Positions 1 through 8,193 of a DNA stretch of 32,416 nucleotides are shown piece by piece (the stretch's first letter is position 1; each line of letters opens with the position of its first letter). The notes under the pieces were generated by a model that saw only the letters and a list, made by a program, of their open reading frames with translations, was not told the DNA's origin and did not search any database. Source of the stretch: an uncultured Paraprevotella sp. Its GTDB lineage: Bacteria > Bacteroidota > Bacteroidia > Bacteroidales > Bacteroidaceae. Location: assembly GCA_944319925.1 (NCBI GenBank), contig CALUFQ010000036.1:1-32416 (forward strand), given 5' to 3'. Position numbers and translations under genes: made by a program.

Positions 1-451
1 GAAGTTCCAAATCGTTGATGGGGCTTCGCTCCATGGCTTGCAGATAAAGGTCTTTGTCAACGGTTTGCCAGTCCACAACTTTGCCAAGTTGCTTTTTTAG
101 CATCATATCCAGCCAGATGCGGGTGGCACGTCCGTTCCCCTCCATAAACGGATGGGCGATGTTCATTTCCACGTATTTGGCAATGATTTCTTCGAAGGAA
201 TTTTCCGGCATCTTCTCAATGACAGGCAGGATGGCTTCCAGGTACAGGCAGTTGGCAAAACGGAATCCGCCTTTGGCTATATTCTGGCTGCGTATCTTGC
301 CCGCGAAGTCATAAAGCCCGTCGAAAAGATATCGGTGGATGTCGCACAATCCTTTTGTGGTCCCGACTTCCATCTTGTCGATGTCGCCCGTCTCGAACAA
401 TTTTTGGGCTTTTTGAAGGCTCTGTCCGTCTATTTGATATGTCTTATTCAT
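1..451 (-). CDS. Fic/DOC family protein (adenylyltransferase-like), 3' end cut by window edge
   Basis: The gene reads from ATG at 451 down through the window start without a stop, so about 150 N-terminal residues are visible and the C-terminus is missing. Residues 100-108 read HPFMEGNGR, the Fic active-site motif (HxFx(D/E)GNGRxxR). In Fic enzymes the His is catalytic and the loop binds the phosphates of ATP, usually for AMP transfer to a hydroxyl side chain of a target protein. Residues around 34-60 ([11 protein letters not shown], then YDFAGKIR) match the conserved stretch ahead of the motif in stand-alone Fic/'cell filamentation' proteins. No antitoxin gene is visible upstream, where 270 bases without a recognisable gene separate it from the TPR gene. 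Any C-terminal inhibitory helix would lie outside the window. The Fic assignment is firm; target and physiological role are unknown. Confidence 0.93.
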   Translation of the reverse strand, partial: MNKTYQIDGQSLQKAQKLFETGDIDKMEVGTTKGLCDIHRYLFDGLYDFAGKIRSQNIAKGGFRFANCLYLEAILPVIEKMPENSFEEIIAKYVEMNIAHPFMEGNGRATRIWLDMMLKKQLGKVVDWQTVDKDLYLQAMERSPINDLEL

Positions 452-721
452 TTTTCTATAGAATTTGGCGGTTCAGATTCATCTTTTTAACAGCCCATTT
501 CCCGCTTTTTCCCCATTCTCCTTTCTGTGCTATCTGTTTGAGGGTGTTTATGGTAATGCACCTTCTATATGCCTATCGGGTTCGCTTTGCCGGATGTATT
601 TGTCGAAGTCAGCCATATTATTCTGCTATGTTGTTATTTGACGGTTTGCTTGAGCATTTGGTACGGTCGCCTCAATTTTGCATCCCCTTCCCATATATAT
701 AAAGTAGAAGGCAATGCGAGG

Positions 722-2926
722 TTATTCTGCCGGGGCGGGCTGCAACAGGTCGTGCATGAGGTCAATGTCGAGGGAGGGGATGCCGTGTTGAAGCAGTTCT
801 TCCCGATCGTCATCGAAAGGCTTGAGCGGGGACGCGCCTTCCGTGTTCTTTTTCAGCCGGTAGCGTTCGATGTATTGCCGGTAGAGCGCGACGGCTTCGG
901 GTGTTTGCTTGCGGCACCACGCCGTGTGCCCCGCGTTGAGGTAGTCTTCCCATGTGGCCTTTTCGTGTTGCAGGATTTTCCGGTAGTATTTGTCGGCTTG
1001 TTCCAGCCTGCCCATCTTGAAGTTGCACCATGCGATGGCTCGCCATGACGGGAGCACACGTTCTCCTTTGTATTCCAGTTCGTAGAAACGGTTGGCAGCT
1101 TCTTCGTAACGTCCGAGCTGCATCAGGCACAGGCCGGTTTCCGAAATCAGGCGGGCATCCCCGGGATTGATTATTACGAGCTTCTCCAAACAGCCTAGTT
1201 CCAGTTCGTGGCGGCCGAGGGCGGCATGGCACAGGTACATCTGTTTCAGTATCCATTCGTTGTCCGGGTTCAGCAGGTCGGCTTGCTGGTAATAGTAAAT
1301 CGCCTTGCTGGGATTGCCCGTGTGTTGGTAGCAGAACGCCACTTTCTGCAGTGTTTCTGCGTCGGCTGTTTCGTGGCGCAACACCTCTTCGAGGTATTCG
1401 ATGGCATCCTGGTGGCACTCCCGTCGGATGAGGAACGAAGCCATGTCGGCCAGGTAGCGGCTATCTTTCAGCATCGTGCCCAGCACGTCATGGCGTGTGA
1501 AGAGCAGGTCGTGGCGGAATGGGTCGTTGAATTGGTTGCGGCTCGGAAAAAGTTTATAGAAGCGGTACAGGTCTTGCAGACAGCTGCGATAAATGTGCAC
1601 GGTGTCCAGGCTTTCCTTGGCCGCGTCTTTCAGTGTCTCTTCGTGGCCGCCGATCTGTGTCCCGATTTGGGACATCATCATCTCTTTTTGCGAGGCCGGT
1701 ATTTGGTTGAACATCATGCAAAGCGAATATTTGTCCGAATCGCAGAAAGCACCGGTGTCCATGAGCAGGCGGACGGGATTGTTGTTGCTGCCTTGCGGGA
1801 AGATGCTTGCCACTTCGGGGCGGTGCTCGTCGAAAGGCGCGAACCAATGGGCCGGCTTTTGGAAGAATGGGAATCCTTTGAGGGCGGAGAATGTGCCGAT
1901 GTTGATGTCCACGCCTTCCTGTCCCATGGCGATGATGGCTTTCATGTTGTCGGCCAGTTGCTTGTTTCCTTTCGACTTTTCCCATTCCGCGTTGGGTTCT
2001 CCTTGCAGGGCTTTGGCCAGGTCTTCTTCTATTTGTCCGAACCCCATTTTGTTGCGTTGGTAATTGCTGTGCTTGAGCAGGTCGGGGAATATTTCGTCTT
2101 GCAGTTTCTTTTTTGCCTTGTCGGTGTCGCGGCTGAGCAGCAGTTGGCGTTGCAACAGGATGAGCTCGTCCTTCAGCCGTTCGTCCTGTGCGAGCATGGC
2201 CAGCCCGTCGCACAGGTCGGGATAGTTGCGGAAGCGCGGGGCATATTGTATGTAGGCCAAGACGGCTGCCGTGAGTGCACGTGCCCGCACGGTGGCGTCT
2301 TCCGCGCGGCAGAAGTGGAGCAACAGGCGGAACTTCTGTGGGTCGAAGTATTGCTGCACACTTAGCATGACGGCTCCGATGAGCATGGCTTGTTGCATCG
2401 GGGCTTGGCGTTCGATGAACGAAGTCAGTTTCTCCGCCTCTTCCTTATTGGAAATGGGGGAGGTCCAGATGTAGTCGAACAGCAAGTCGTATGACTCATA
2501 GAATGCCTTTTCCCTGTCCTCGTCCGTTGGCATGCCTCCTTCCCAGCTCTCTCGCAGCAAGTCGGCTTTGGTGCTCAGGCTGTCAAAATCCCCGTCGGGC
2601 ATGCTTCCCAGGCGGCGGAGGGTTTCCGTATAGATGTCGTGTGCGGTTGAAATCCGGAAATTCCGGGCAGACTTGTCCAACAGTACGGACGCGCGGTTGA
2701 GCAGGCTGCGGTGGATGAGGTCGCGTTGCGGGTCGTCTCCGCCTTGGCGCATGAAAGCGAGCATCATGCCATAGTCCTGCCGGATGGATTCCAGTTCGTT
2801 TTTCAGTTCCATGCTGTCGGCATTGAACAAAAGACCGCGGATGCACGTGAGCGCGTCGGTCAGGTGGTTTTGGCCGAGGGCTTTCCCGGCATCTTTATAA
2901 AGGAGTTCGAAACTGTTCTTGTCCAT
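722..2926 (-). CDS. TPR-repeat protein, 734 aa, likely cytoplasmic
   Basis: A 734-residue protein with no signal peptide or membrane segment. The first two thirds are helical with no domain I can name. From about residue 500 onward there are TPR-like helical repeats (for example the stretches around AIEYLEEVLRHETADAETL and AIYYYQQADLLNPDNEWIL), the usual scaffold for protein-protein contacts. The C-terminal ~50 residues are polar. The ATG at 2926 is the only good start: the stop of the upstream substrate-binding lipoprotein gene lies 6 bases away, so the two genes are almost certainly co-transcribed. The function is unknown; pairing with a periplasmic binding lipoprotein gives no clear clue because one product is cytoplasmic and the other exported. 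Similar long TPR proteins of unknown role occur in Bacteroidales. Confidence 0.88.
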   Translation of the reverse strand: MDKNSFELLYKDAGKALGQNHLTDALTCIRGLLFNADSMELKNELESIRQDYGMMLAFMRQGGDDPQRDLIHRSLLNRASVLLDKSARNFRISTAHDIYTETLRRLGSMPDGDFDSLSTKADLLRESWEGGMPTDEDREKAFYESYDLLFDYIWTSPISNKEEAEKLTSFIERQAPMQQAMLIGAVMLSVQQYFDPQKFRLLLHFCRAEDATVRARALTAAVLAYIQYAPRFRNYPDLCDGLAMLAQDERLKDELILLQRQLLLSRDTDKAKKKLQDEIFPDLLKHSNYQRNKMGFGQIEEDLAKALQGEPNAEWEKSKGNKQLADNMKAIIAMGQEGVDINIGTFSALKGFPFFQKPAHWFAPFDEHRPEVASIFPQGSNNNPVRLLMDTGAFCDSDKYSLCMMFNQIPASQKEMMMSQIGTQIGGHEETLKDAAKESLDTVHIYRSCLQDLYRFYKLFPSRNQFNDPFRHDLLFTRHDVLGTMLKDSRYLADMASFLIRRECHQDAIEYLEEVLRHETADAETLQKVAFCYQHTGNPSKAIYYYQQADLLNPDNEWILKQMYLCHAALGRHELELGCLEKLVIINPGDARLISETGLCLMQLGRYEEAANRFYELEYKGERVLPSWRAIAWCNFKMGRLEQADKYYRKILQHEKATWEDYLNAGHTAWCRKQTPEAVALYRQYIERYRLKKNTEGASPLKPFDDDREELLQHGIPSLDIDLMHDLLQPAPAE

Positions 2927-2932
2927 GCTTTA

Positions 2933-3898
2933 TTATTGAATGATTTGGGTGTTGACGAGGGTGTCGCCTGTGTATTGCGGCGAGATGAGGTTGCGGTAGG
3001 TCAGGAAATGCAAGGCCATGTCCACACAGTCTCCATTGGGCTTTTCGTAAGGTTTATATTGGGGCAACTTCAGGGAGTCGGCCGTTTCCGCCTTCACGGG
3101 ATAGGAGAGCAGGATGCGGCGTATGCTGTCGGGGTTTTCCTTGCGGTTGATTTGCTCCACCGCCTTGTCGTAGCCCCGGAACAGGCGTTGCAGCTGTTCC
3201 TTTTTCCGCTTGTCTTGTGTGGCCTGGCTGGTGGCCATGAAGGCCATGAGACGGATGTGCTGGCGGCGGCTGTCGTAGATGCCGAGGTCGCCGTCCATGC
3301 GGGCTTGGGTGGCGTAGGGTTCGGGCAAGAAGGCTGCGTCGAGTGTGGCGTTCCGCAACATGTCGTAGCGGAGCACGATGTCGTTGATTTGGGGGTGATA
3401 TACGGTGGACGGGTCGAGACCGGACTGGGCCACCACGGTGTCCAGCAGCAGGTCGGTGACGGAATGGCGGGCGATGGCCACCATTTTCTCTTTCAGTTGC
3501 TTGGCATTGCGGACGCGCTTGCTTCTGGCTGTCAGCAATTCGTGGTAGCTATCCGTCTGCATGATGACATAAAGTCCCGTTCCTTGGCTCTGGAGCAAGG
3601 CGGCCCGAATCAGATCTGTGTAGGAAAAGTCCACATGCCCTCGGGCAAAAGCGGTGTCACAGTCCATTTGCGCGTTGAACGTGTGCAGGCGGACATCTAG
3701 TCCTAAGTCTTTGAATATGCCGCAACGGTCGGCGTAATAGAATGGCAGGCAGTCGAGCGTGGGCATCAGGGCCACTTTCAGGGCAAGGGAGTCTTGCCGC
3801 GCCGTTTCGGCCGGGTCTGCCGTTTCGGTGTGGGAACCGCAGGCACCGCACAAGCCTGCAAGGAAGAGAAAGAGATGGGGTAGGCGTAGTTTTTTCAT
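2933..3898 (-). CDS. ABC-transporter substrate-binding lipoprotein, NMT1/THI5-like
   Basis: The start is placed at ATG 3898 rather than the longer frame (to 3937), because the product then begins MKKLRLPH followed by a hydrophobic stretch and cysteines at residues 17 and 20, a lipoprotein signal peptide. The mature part has the periplasmic-binding pattern of NMT1/THI5 and SsuA-like proteins: KVALMPTLDCLPFYYADRCGIF at the N-terminus (the 'potential ligand, next to a protein that becomes active' layout), HVDFSYTDLI, then a lobe with LPEPYATQARMDG, where such proteins sense the closed form. Family members bind thiamine precursors, sulfonates, nitrate or taurine; the ligand here cannot be read. 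No permease or ATPase gene is adjacent, so it is an orphan binding protein or works with a transporter encoded elsewhere. It lies 6 bases upstream of the TPR gene. Confidence 0.85.
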   Translation of the reverse strand: MKKLRLPHLFLFLAGLCGACGSHTETADPAETARQDSLALKVALMPTLDCLPFYYADRCGIFKDLGLDVRLHTFNAQMDCDTAFARGHVDFSYTDLIRAALLQSQGTGLYVIMQTDSYHELLTARSKRVRNAKQLKEKMVAIARHSVTDLLLDTVVAQSGLDPSTVYHPQINDIVLRYDMLRNATLDAAFLPEPYATQARMDGDLGIYDSRRQHIRLMAFMATSQATQDKRKKEQLQRLFRGYDKAVEQINRKENPDSIRRILLSYPVKAETADSLKLPQYKPYEKPNGDCVDMALHFLTYRNLISPQYTGDTLVNTQIIQ

Positions 3899-3914
3899 GA
3901 AATGTCTTGGAATG

Positions 3915-3951
3915 AAGAAGGGCAACCCGTATTCCACAAGTCGCCCTTCTT
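3915..3951 (-). terminator. Hairpin between pgk and the binding-protein gene
   Basis: A 9-bp perfect stem (arm AGAAGGGC extended by one A-T pair, 3915-3923 with 3943-3951) lies just downstream of the pgk stop and 16 bases upstream of the next start codon. No run of T follows on the minus strand, so it may be a weak terminator, an mRNA-processing hairpin or an attenuator in a shared transcript rather than a classical intrinsic terminator. Confidence 0.4.
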
Positions 3952-3976
3952 GTCTTGTTATGTGTCCAAAAGAGGA

Positions 3977-5227
3977 TTAACCCTTGATGGCTGCAATACC
4001 CGGCAGGATTTTCCCTTCGATGGCTTCGAGCAAGGCACCGCCGCCGGTGGAGATGTAAGATACTTGGTCGGCCATGCCGAACTTGTTGATGCAAGCCACG
4101 GAGTCGCCGCCACCGATGAGGGAGAAGGCACCGTCCTTTGTGGCTTCGGCAATGGCTTCGGCAATGGCGCGCGAACCGGCTGTGAAGTTGTCGAACTCAA
4201 ACACGCCAGCGGGGCCGTTCCACAGGATGGTCTTCGCGCCCTTGATGGCTTCGGCAAACGCCTTTTGGGTCTCGGGACCAGCGTCCAAACCTTCCCAACC
4301 GTCGGGGATGTTGTTGGCCGGGACGATTTGCGTGTTGGCATCGTTGGAGAAGGCATCGGCTGCCACGCAGTCTGTGCCCAGTACCAGGTTCACGCCTTTG
4401 GCCTTGGCCTTGGCGATGATGTCGAGGGCCAAATCCAATTTGTCGTCTTCGCAGATGGAGTTACCGATTTTGCCACCTTGTGCTTTGGCGAAAGTGTAAG
4501 TCATGCCGCCGCAAAGAATCAGGTTGTCCACCTTGTCCATCAGGTTCTCGATGATGCCGATTTTAGTGGAAACCTTGGAACCACCCATGATGGCGGTGAA
4601 CGGACGTTTGATGTTGCTCAGCACGTTGTCCACGGCCTGCACTTCTTTCTCCATCAGGTAGCCCAACATCTTGTTGTCGGCGTCGAAATAGTCGGCGATG
4701 ACGGCGGTGGAAGCATGTTTGCGGTGGGCCGTGCCGAATGCGTCGTTCACATAGCAGTCGGCGTAAGAGGCCAATGTCTTGGCAAATTCTTTCTGTGATT
4801 CCTTCATGGCCTTCTTGGCTGCTTCGTAGGCCGGGTCTTCCTTGTCGATGCCCACGGGCTTGCCTTCTTCTTCAGGATAGAAACGGAGGTTTTCCAGCAG
4901 GAGCACTTCTCCCGGCTTCAGGGCTGCGGCTGCGTCGCCGGCCTTGGCGCAATCGGGAGCGAACTTCACGGCCACACCCAGCTTTTCGGATACGGCATCC
5001 ACGATTTGGCTCAGGGAGAATTTCGGGTTCACCTTGCCTTTGGGTTTGCCCATGTGGCTCATGATGATGAGTGCGCCGCCGTCGCCCAAGATTTTCTTCA
5101 GCGTGGGCAACGCGCCGCGAATGCGCGTGTCATCGGTGATTTTTCCGTTTTCATCCAAGGGGACATTGAAGTCCACACGTACGATTGCCTTTTTGCCGGC
5201 AAACTTGTAGTTGTCAATCGTCATCAT
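3977..5227 (-). CDS. pgk: Phosphoglycerate kinase
   Basis: A full-length 416-residue protein, normal for the family. It catalyses the reversible transfer of phosphate from 1,3-bisphosphoglycerate to ADP in glycolysis and gluconeogenesis, in the cytoplasm. The N-terminal signature [10 protein letters not shown] is at residues 17-26, the substrate-binding TRIRGALPT just after, HMGKPKGK follows, and the C-terminal nucleotide domain carries [18 protein letters not shown], a [10 protein letters not shown] segment and the phosphate-binding IGGGDSVAC and STGGGALLE loops. Two adjacent ATG codons (5227 and 5224) are possible starts; the first is used. A Bacteroidetes promoter lies 68-99 bases upstream of the start, separating it from nth. 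The gene is essential-type housekeeping with nothing unusual in its motifs. Confidence 0.98.
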   Translation of the reverse strand: MMTIDNYKFAGKKAIVRVDFNVPLDENGKITDDTRIRGALPTLKKILGDGGALIIMSHMGKPKGKVNPKFSLSQIVDAVSEKLGVAVKFAPDCAKAGDAAAALKPGEVLLLENLRFYPEEEGKPVGIDKEDPAYEAAKKAMKESQKEFAKTLASYADCYVNDAFGTAHRKHASTAVIADYFDADNKMLGYLMEKEVQAVDNVLSNIKRPFTAIMGGSKVSTKIGIIENLMDKVDNLILCGGMTYTFAKAQGGKIGNSICEDDKLDLALDIIAKAKAKGVNLVLGTDCVAADAFSNDANTQIVPANNIPDGWEGLDAGPETQKAFAEAIKGAKTILWNGPAGVFEFDNFTAGSRAIAEAIAEATKDGAFSLIGGGDSVACINKFGMADQVSYISTGGGALLEAIEGKILPGIAAIKG

Positions 5228-5294
5228 TTCATTTTTTATTTAAAGGTCAATTTTCACTTTCCAATCATTAGGTAAGGACTACTTAAGTCCCTTG

Positions 5295-5326
5295 CAAAAT
5301 TAGTTCTTTTTGTCCGGATTTGCAAG
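5295..5326 (-). promoter_or_regulatory. pgk promoter (sigma-ABfr type)
   Basis: On the minus strand a -7 box TAATTTTG (5295-5302) is preceded, after 20 bases, by CTTG (5323-5326), close to the TTTG -33 box of the Bacteroidetes housekeeping sigma factor. Transcription would start near 5288 and give a leader of about 60 bases. The nth stop codon lies only 8 bases upstream of the -33 box. Confidence 0.7.
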
Positions 5327-5333
5327 CTTGTGC

Positions 5334-6056
5334 CTACTTATTTTCTTCTTGTTTTTCCATGCCCTCTCCGCCGGCTTCGGGGCTCGGGCGCAAAGTGCCG
5401 GCGGGCTTGGGGTTGCCATGGGTGTGGCGGTAATGCCGGCAGAGCATCTTCAGTCCGCACGTTTCGCATTTCGGAGTCCGTGCGGTACAGGTATAGCGTC
5501 CGTGCAGGATGAGCCAGTGGTGGGCTTTGGGGATGAGTGCTTCAGGGAAGTGGCGCACGAGCTGTTTCTCCACGCTGTAGGGCGTGGTGCAGGTGGACGG
5601 GACGAGGCCTATGCGGTGGCTCACGCGGAACACGTGGGTGTCCACGGCCATGGCGGCCTTGTCGAACACCACGGCCTGGATGACATTGGCTGTCTTCCGT
5701 CCCACGCCGGGCAGCTTGACCAGTTCGTCCAGTTCGGACGGCACTTGGCTGTGATAGTTTTCCACCAACATGCGCGCCATGCCCACGAGGTGTTTGGCTT
5801 TGTTGTTGGGGTAGCTCACGCTGCGGACGTATTCGAAGATGACTTCCGGCGAGGCGGCGGCCATGGCTTCGGGCGTGGGGTAGTCGCGGAAGAGTGGTGG
5901 CGTGATCATGTTGACCCGCTTGTCTGTGCATTGTGCGGAAAGGATGACGGCCACCAGCAGTTGGAATGGGCTGTTGTAGTGCAACTCGGTTTCGGCCACG
6001 GGCATGGCCTCTTCAAAATAGGCCGCGACGCGGTCGTATAGTTCTTGTTTTTTCAT
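5334..6056 (-). CDS. nth: Endonuclease III (DNA glycosylase/AP lyase)
   Basis: A 240-residue base-excision repair enzyme that removes oxidised pyrimidines and nicks the abasic site. The helix-hairpin-helix reads LPGVGRKTA at residues 115-123, with the catalytic lysine at 121; the catalytic aspartate is D139 in AVDTHVFR. The C-terminal iron-sulfur cluster has the exact C-x6-C-x2-C-x5-C spacing (C190, C197, C200, C206). A polar tail of about 30 residues after the cluster makes the protein a little longer than typical Nth (about 210-220 residues). The start at 6056 follows a 5' leader fed by two tandem promoter/palindrome modules (see 6117 and 6192). All catalytic residues are present. Confidence 0.97.
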   Translation of the reverse strand: MKKQELYDRVAAYFEEAMPVAETELHYNSPFQLLVAVILSAQCTDKRVNMITPPLFRDYPTPEAMAAASPEVIFEYVRSVSYPNNKAKHLVGMARMLVENYHSQVPSELDELVKLPGVGRKTANVIQAVVFDKAAMAVDTHVFRVSHRIGLVPSTCTTPYSVEKQLVRHFPEALIPKAHHWLILHGRYTCTARTPKCETCGLKMLCRHYRHTHGNPKPAGTLRPSPEAGGEGMEKQEENK

Positions 6057-6116
6057 GTTCGTCTTCGCGATTCAGTTTGTTTGCATTTTATGTCGTGATT
6101 TCTTTTGTCTGACGGG

Positions 6117-6163
6117 CAAAGATAATGCAAACCGAGCGCAGGACAAAACAAACTCGTTTGTTT
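6117..6163 (-). promoter_or_regulatory. Promoter with palindromic operator-like site, copy A (nth)
   Basis: Read on the minus strand: palindrome AAACAAAC-GA-GTTTGTTT (6146-6163), overlapping a -33 box TTTG (6144-6147), then exactly 19 bases to a perfect -7 box TATCTTTG (6117-6124). This drives nth, with a leader of about 55 bases. The module is part of a 57-bp unit repeated at 6192 and, in plus orientation, upstream of lepA. Confidence 0.75.
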
Positions 6164-6191
6164 TTCATGCCGAGGTGCAGCTTATCTTATG

Positions 6192-6238
6192 GAAAGATAA
6201 TGCAAACCGAGCGCAGGACAAAACAAATTCATTTGTTT
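6192..6238 (-). promoter_or_regulatory. Promoter/palindrome module, copy B (upstream of nth)
   Basis: A second copy of the module lies 75 bases further upstream, in the same orientation. Its palindrome is AAACAAAT-GA-ATTTGTTT (6221-6238), with the C-G pair of copy A changed to T-A on both arms. A TTTG -33 box (6219-6222) precedes a 19-base spacer and a -7 box TATCTTTC (6192-6199), one base off consensus, so it may be a weaker or decayed promoter. The repeated 57-bp units span 6118-6174 and 6193-6249 and differ at very few positions. Confidence 0.65.
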
Positions 6239-6337
6239 TTCATGCCGAGAGTCTTCCTGCGCGAGGTGCATGGTGTTTTTCTGCGGGAAAAAGCTTTTTG
6301 AATCGCCGGGAATGGCGATTCGGAGCCAGGCTTCAAA

Positions 6338-6443
6338 GTTTCAAAGCCCGGAACACCCAGTTTCAAAGCCCGAAACACCCAGTTTCAAAGCCTGGAACAC
6401 TCGGTTTCAAGTGCCTGAAACACCCAGTTTCAAGGCCTGAAAC
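6338..6443 (+). repeat. Tandem array of five ~22-bp imperfect palindromes
   Basis: Five imperfect direct repeats start at 6338, 6360, 6382, 6404 and 6427. The core is GTTTCAAAGCCCGGAACACC. Each unit can fold on itself (GTTTCA ... TGAAAC); the last, GTTTCAAGGCCTGAAAC, is nearly a perfect palindrome. A separate 8-bp hairpin (GAATCGCC / GGCGATTC, 6300-6321) precedes the array. No convincing reading frame or CRISPR spacer structure is present. It sits between the gdhA terminator and the nth promoters. Confidence 0.85.
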
Positions 6444-6446
6444 AGA

Positions 6447-6482
6447 CAAAAAAGAGGATATGCCCTTTTCGGGGCACATCCT
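6447..6482 (-). terminator. gdhA intrinsic terminator
   Basis: On the minus strand an 11-position stem (AGGATGTGCCC with GGGCATATCCT, one A-C mismatch; 6455-6465 and 6472-6482) is followed by a run of six T (6448-6453 as A on the plus strand). It begins about 30 bases after the gdhA stop and ends its transcript before the palindrome array. Confidence 0.8.
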
Positions 6483-6510
6483 TCTTACTTGTCATCCTAT
6501 TGGGGGTGGA

Positions 6511-7845
6511 CTATACGATGCCTTGTGCCATCATCGCTTTGGCCACTTTCATGAAGCCGGCCACGTTGGCGCCCTTTACGTAGTTGACGTAGCCATCGGG
6601 TTCCGTACCGTACTTCACGCAGTTTTGATGGATGTTCTCCATGATGGAGTGCAAGCGGTTGTCCACTTCTTCGGCTGTCCAAGACAGACGCTCTGAGTTT
6701 TGGCTCATTTCGAGGCCGGATACGGATACGCCGCCGGCATTGGCTGCCTTGCCCGGAGCGTAGAGAATCTTGGCTTCCTGGAACACGCGGATGGCTTCCG
6801 GAGTGGAAGGCATGTTGGCACCTTCGCTCACGGCCATCACGCCGTTGGCCACCAACTTGCGGGCATCGTCGCCGTTGATTTCGTTCTGCGTGGCAGACGG
6901 CAGCGCGATGTCGGCCTTTTCACCCCAAGGGCGTGCGCCTTCCACGTACTTGCAACCGTATTTCTCGGCATATTCGCGGATGCGTCCGCGATAGAGGTTC
7001 TTCAGCTCCATGATGTAGTCGAGCTTCTCGCGGTCGATGCCGTCCGGGTCATAGATATAACCGTTGGAGTCGGACATGGTGAGCACCTTGCCGCCCAATT
7101 GGAGCACTTTCTCAGCCGTGTATTGGGCCACGTTGCCCGAACCGGAGATAAGGACGGTCTTGCCCTTCAGGTCCGTGCCTTTGGTCTTCAGCATTTCCAT
7201 GAGGAAATACACGTTGCCATAGCCTGTGGCTTCGGGACGGATGAGTGAACCGCCAAACTCGATGCCTTTGCCCGTGAGGACGCCGCTGAATTCGCGGGTC
7301 AGTTTCTTGTACATGCCGAACATGTAGCCCACTTCGCGTCCGCCTACGCCGATGTCGCCGGCCGGTACGTCGATGTCCGGGCCGATGTGGCGTCCCAGTT
7401 CCAGCATGAAAGCCTGGCAGAAGCGCATCACTTCGGCGTTGCTCTTGCCGCGCGGGGAGAAGTCGGAACCGCCTTTGGCGCCGCCCATCGGAAGCGTCGT
7501 CAGGGAGTTTTTGAAGGTCTGCTCGAAAGCGAGGAACTTCAGGATGCTCAGGTTCACGGAGCTGTGGAAACGGATGCCGCCTTTGTACGGGCCAATGACG
7601 TTGTTGTGCTGCACACGGTAGCCCATGTTGGTTTGGATTTGGCCTTTGTCGTCCATCCAAGTCACGCGGAACTGATATACGCGGTCGGGGATGCAGAGGC
7701 GTTCGATGAGGTTGGCCTTCTCGAACTCCGGATGTTTGTTGTATTCTTCTTCGATGGTGCTGAGCACTTCTTCTACTGCCTGATGGTACTCAGGTTCGTT
7801 GGGGAAACGACGTTTCAAGTCTTCCAAAACTTTTTTTGCGTCCAT
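6511..7845 (-). CDS. gdhA: Glutamate dehydrogenase, NADP-type hexameric
   Basis: A 444-residue enzyme of the small hexameric GDH family; it aminates 2-oxoglutarate to glutamate with ammonium and is the main ammonium-assimilation route in many Bacteroidales. The substrate motif GPYKGGIRFH is at residues 85-94, the catalytic lysine at 124 in PMGGAKGGSDF and the catalytic aspartate at 164 in PAGDIGVG. The Rossmann nucleotide loop is SGSGNVAQ, about 234-241. The segment after the second strand, TMSDSNG, resembles the NADP-preferring enzymes, but cofactor choice is an inference. Length and all active-site residues are normal. It has its own promoter (7941-7971) and terminator (6447-6482), so it is monocistronic. 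Confidence 0.97.
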   Translation of the reverse strand: MDAKKVLEDLKRRFPNEPEYHQAVEEVLSTIEEEYNKHPEFEKANLIERLCIPDRVYQFRVTWMDDKGQIQTNMGYRVQHNNVIGPYKGGIRFHSSVNLSILKFLAFEQTFKNSLTTLPMGGAKGGSDFSPRGKSNAEVMRFCQAFMLELGRHIGPDIDVPAGDIGVGGREVGYMFGMYKKLTREFSGVLTGKGIEFGGSLIRPEATGYGNVYFLMEMLKTKGTDLKGKTVLISGSGNVAQYTAEKVLQLGGKVLTMSDSNGYIYDPDGIDREKLDYIMELKNLYRGRIREYAEKYGCKYVEGARPWGEKADIALPSATQNEINGDDARKLVANGVMAVSEGANMPSTPEAIRVFQEAKILYAPGKAANAGGVSVSGLEMSQNSERLSWTAEEVDNRLHSIMENIHQNCVKYGTEPDGYVNYVKGANVAGFMKVAKAMMAQGIV

Positions 7846-7940
7846 GTAATGAAACAGTTTAATTAATAATATTTGTTGGTTTTCGCTCTCTTTTTATCGC
7901 AGGCTTGGGCGTTTTCCCCTTTGCCTTTGTTTTCAGTCGC

Positions 7941-7971
7941 CAAAGTTAGGCATTTAATGTCAAACTGCCAA
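7941..7971 (-). promoter_or_regulatory. gdhA promoter (sigma-ABfr type)
   Basis: On the minus strand a perfect -7 box TAACTTTG (7941-7948) lies 19 bases after TTGG (7968-7971). The predicted leader is about 90 bases and T/A-rich close to the start codon. Between this promoter and the lepA promoter (7972-8125) I see only A/T-rich sequence and no gene. Confidence 0.7.
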
Positions 7972-8125
7972 TAAAAACGCGAAAAAAAAACTTTTTGCTA
8001 TGTTTTTTTGTCCAAAGGCGAACAAATGCTCTTTGGCGCGGTTGGCTCGGAAATATGCTTTATGATTTTGATTTTCCTTTGGATTACATGCTCTTTTGAT
8101 AAGAAAAGCTTTACTTTGGCATGAA

Positions 8126-8172
8126 AAATAAACGCGTTTATTTTGTCCTGCGCTCGGTTTGCATTATCTTTG
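8126..8172 (+). promoter_or_regulatory. lepA promoter with perfect palindrome over the -33 box
   Basis: A perfect 18-bp palindrome AAATAAACGCGTTTATTT (8126-8143) overlaps the -33 box TTTG (8142-8145). After 19 bases comes the -7 box TATCTTTG (8165-8172). The flanking bases (GGCATGAAAAA before, and the G+C-rich spacer CCTGCGCTCGGTTTGCAT) are nearly identical to the two modules upstream of nth. The transcript would start near 8179, fixing the lepA start at 8194 rather than the longer frame from 8143. Confidence 0.8.
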
Positions 8173-8193
8173 CATAGCATTTTTTGTTTTAAG

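Noticed and set aside
6338-6443. CRISPR array
   Set aside because: Repeats are adjacent, imperfect and have no spacers; no cas gene is present.
8143-8193. Longer N-terminus for LepA
   Set aside because: This stretch contains the -33/-7 promoter boxes, and LepA homologues begin at MKNIRNF.
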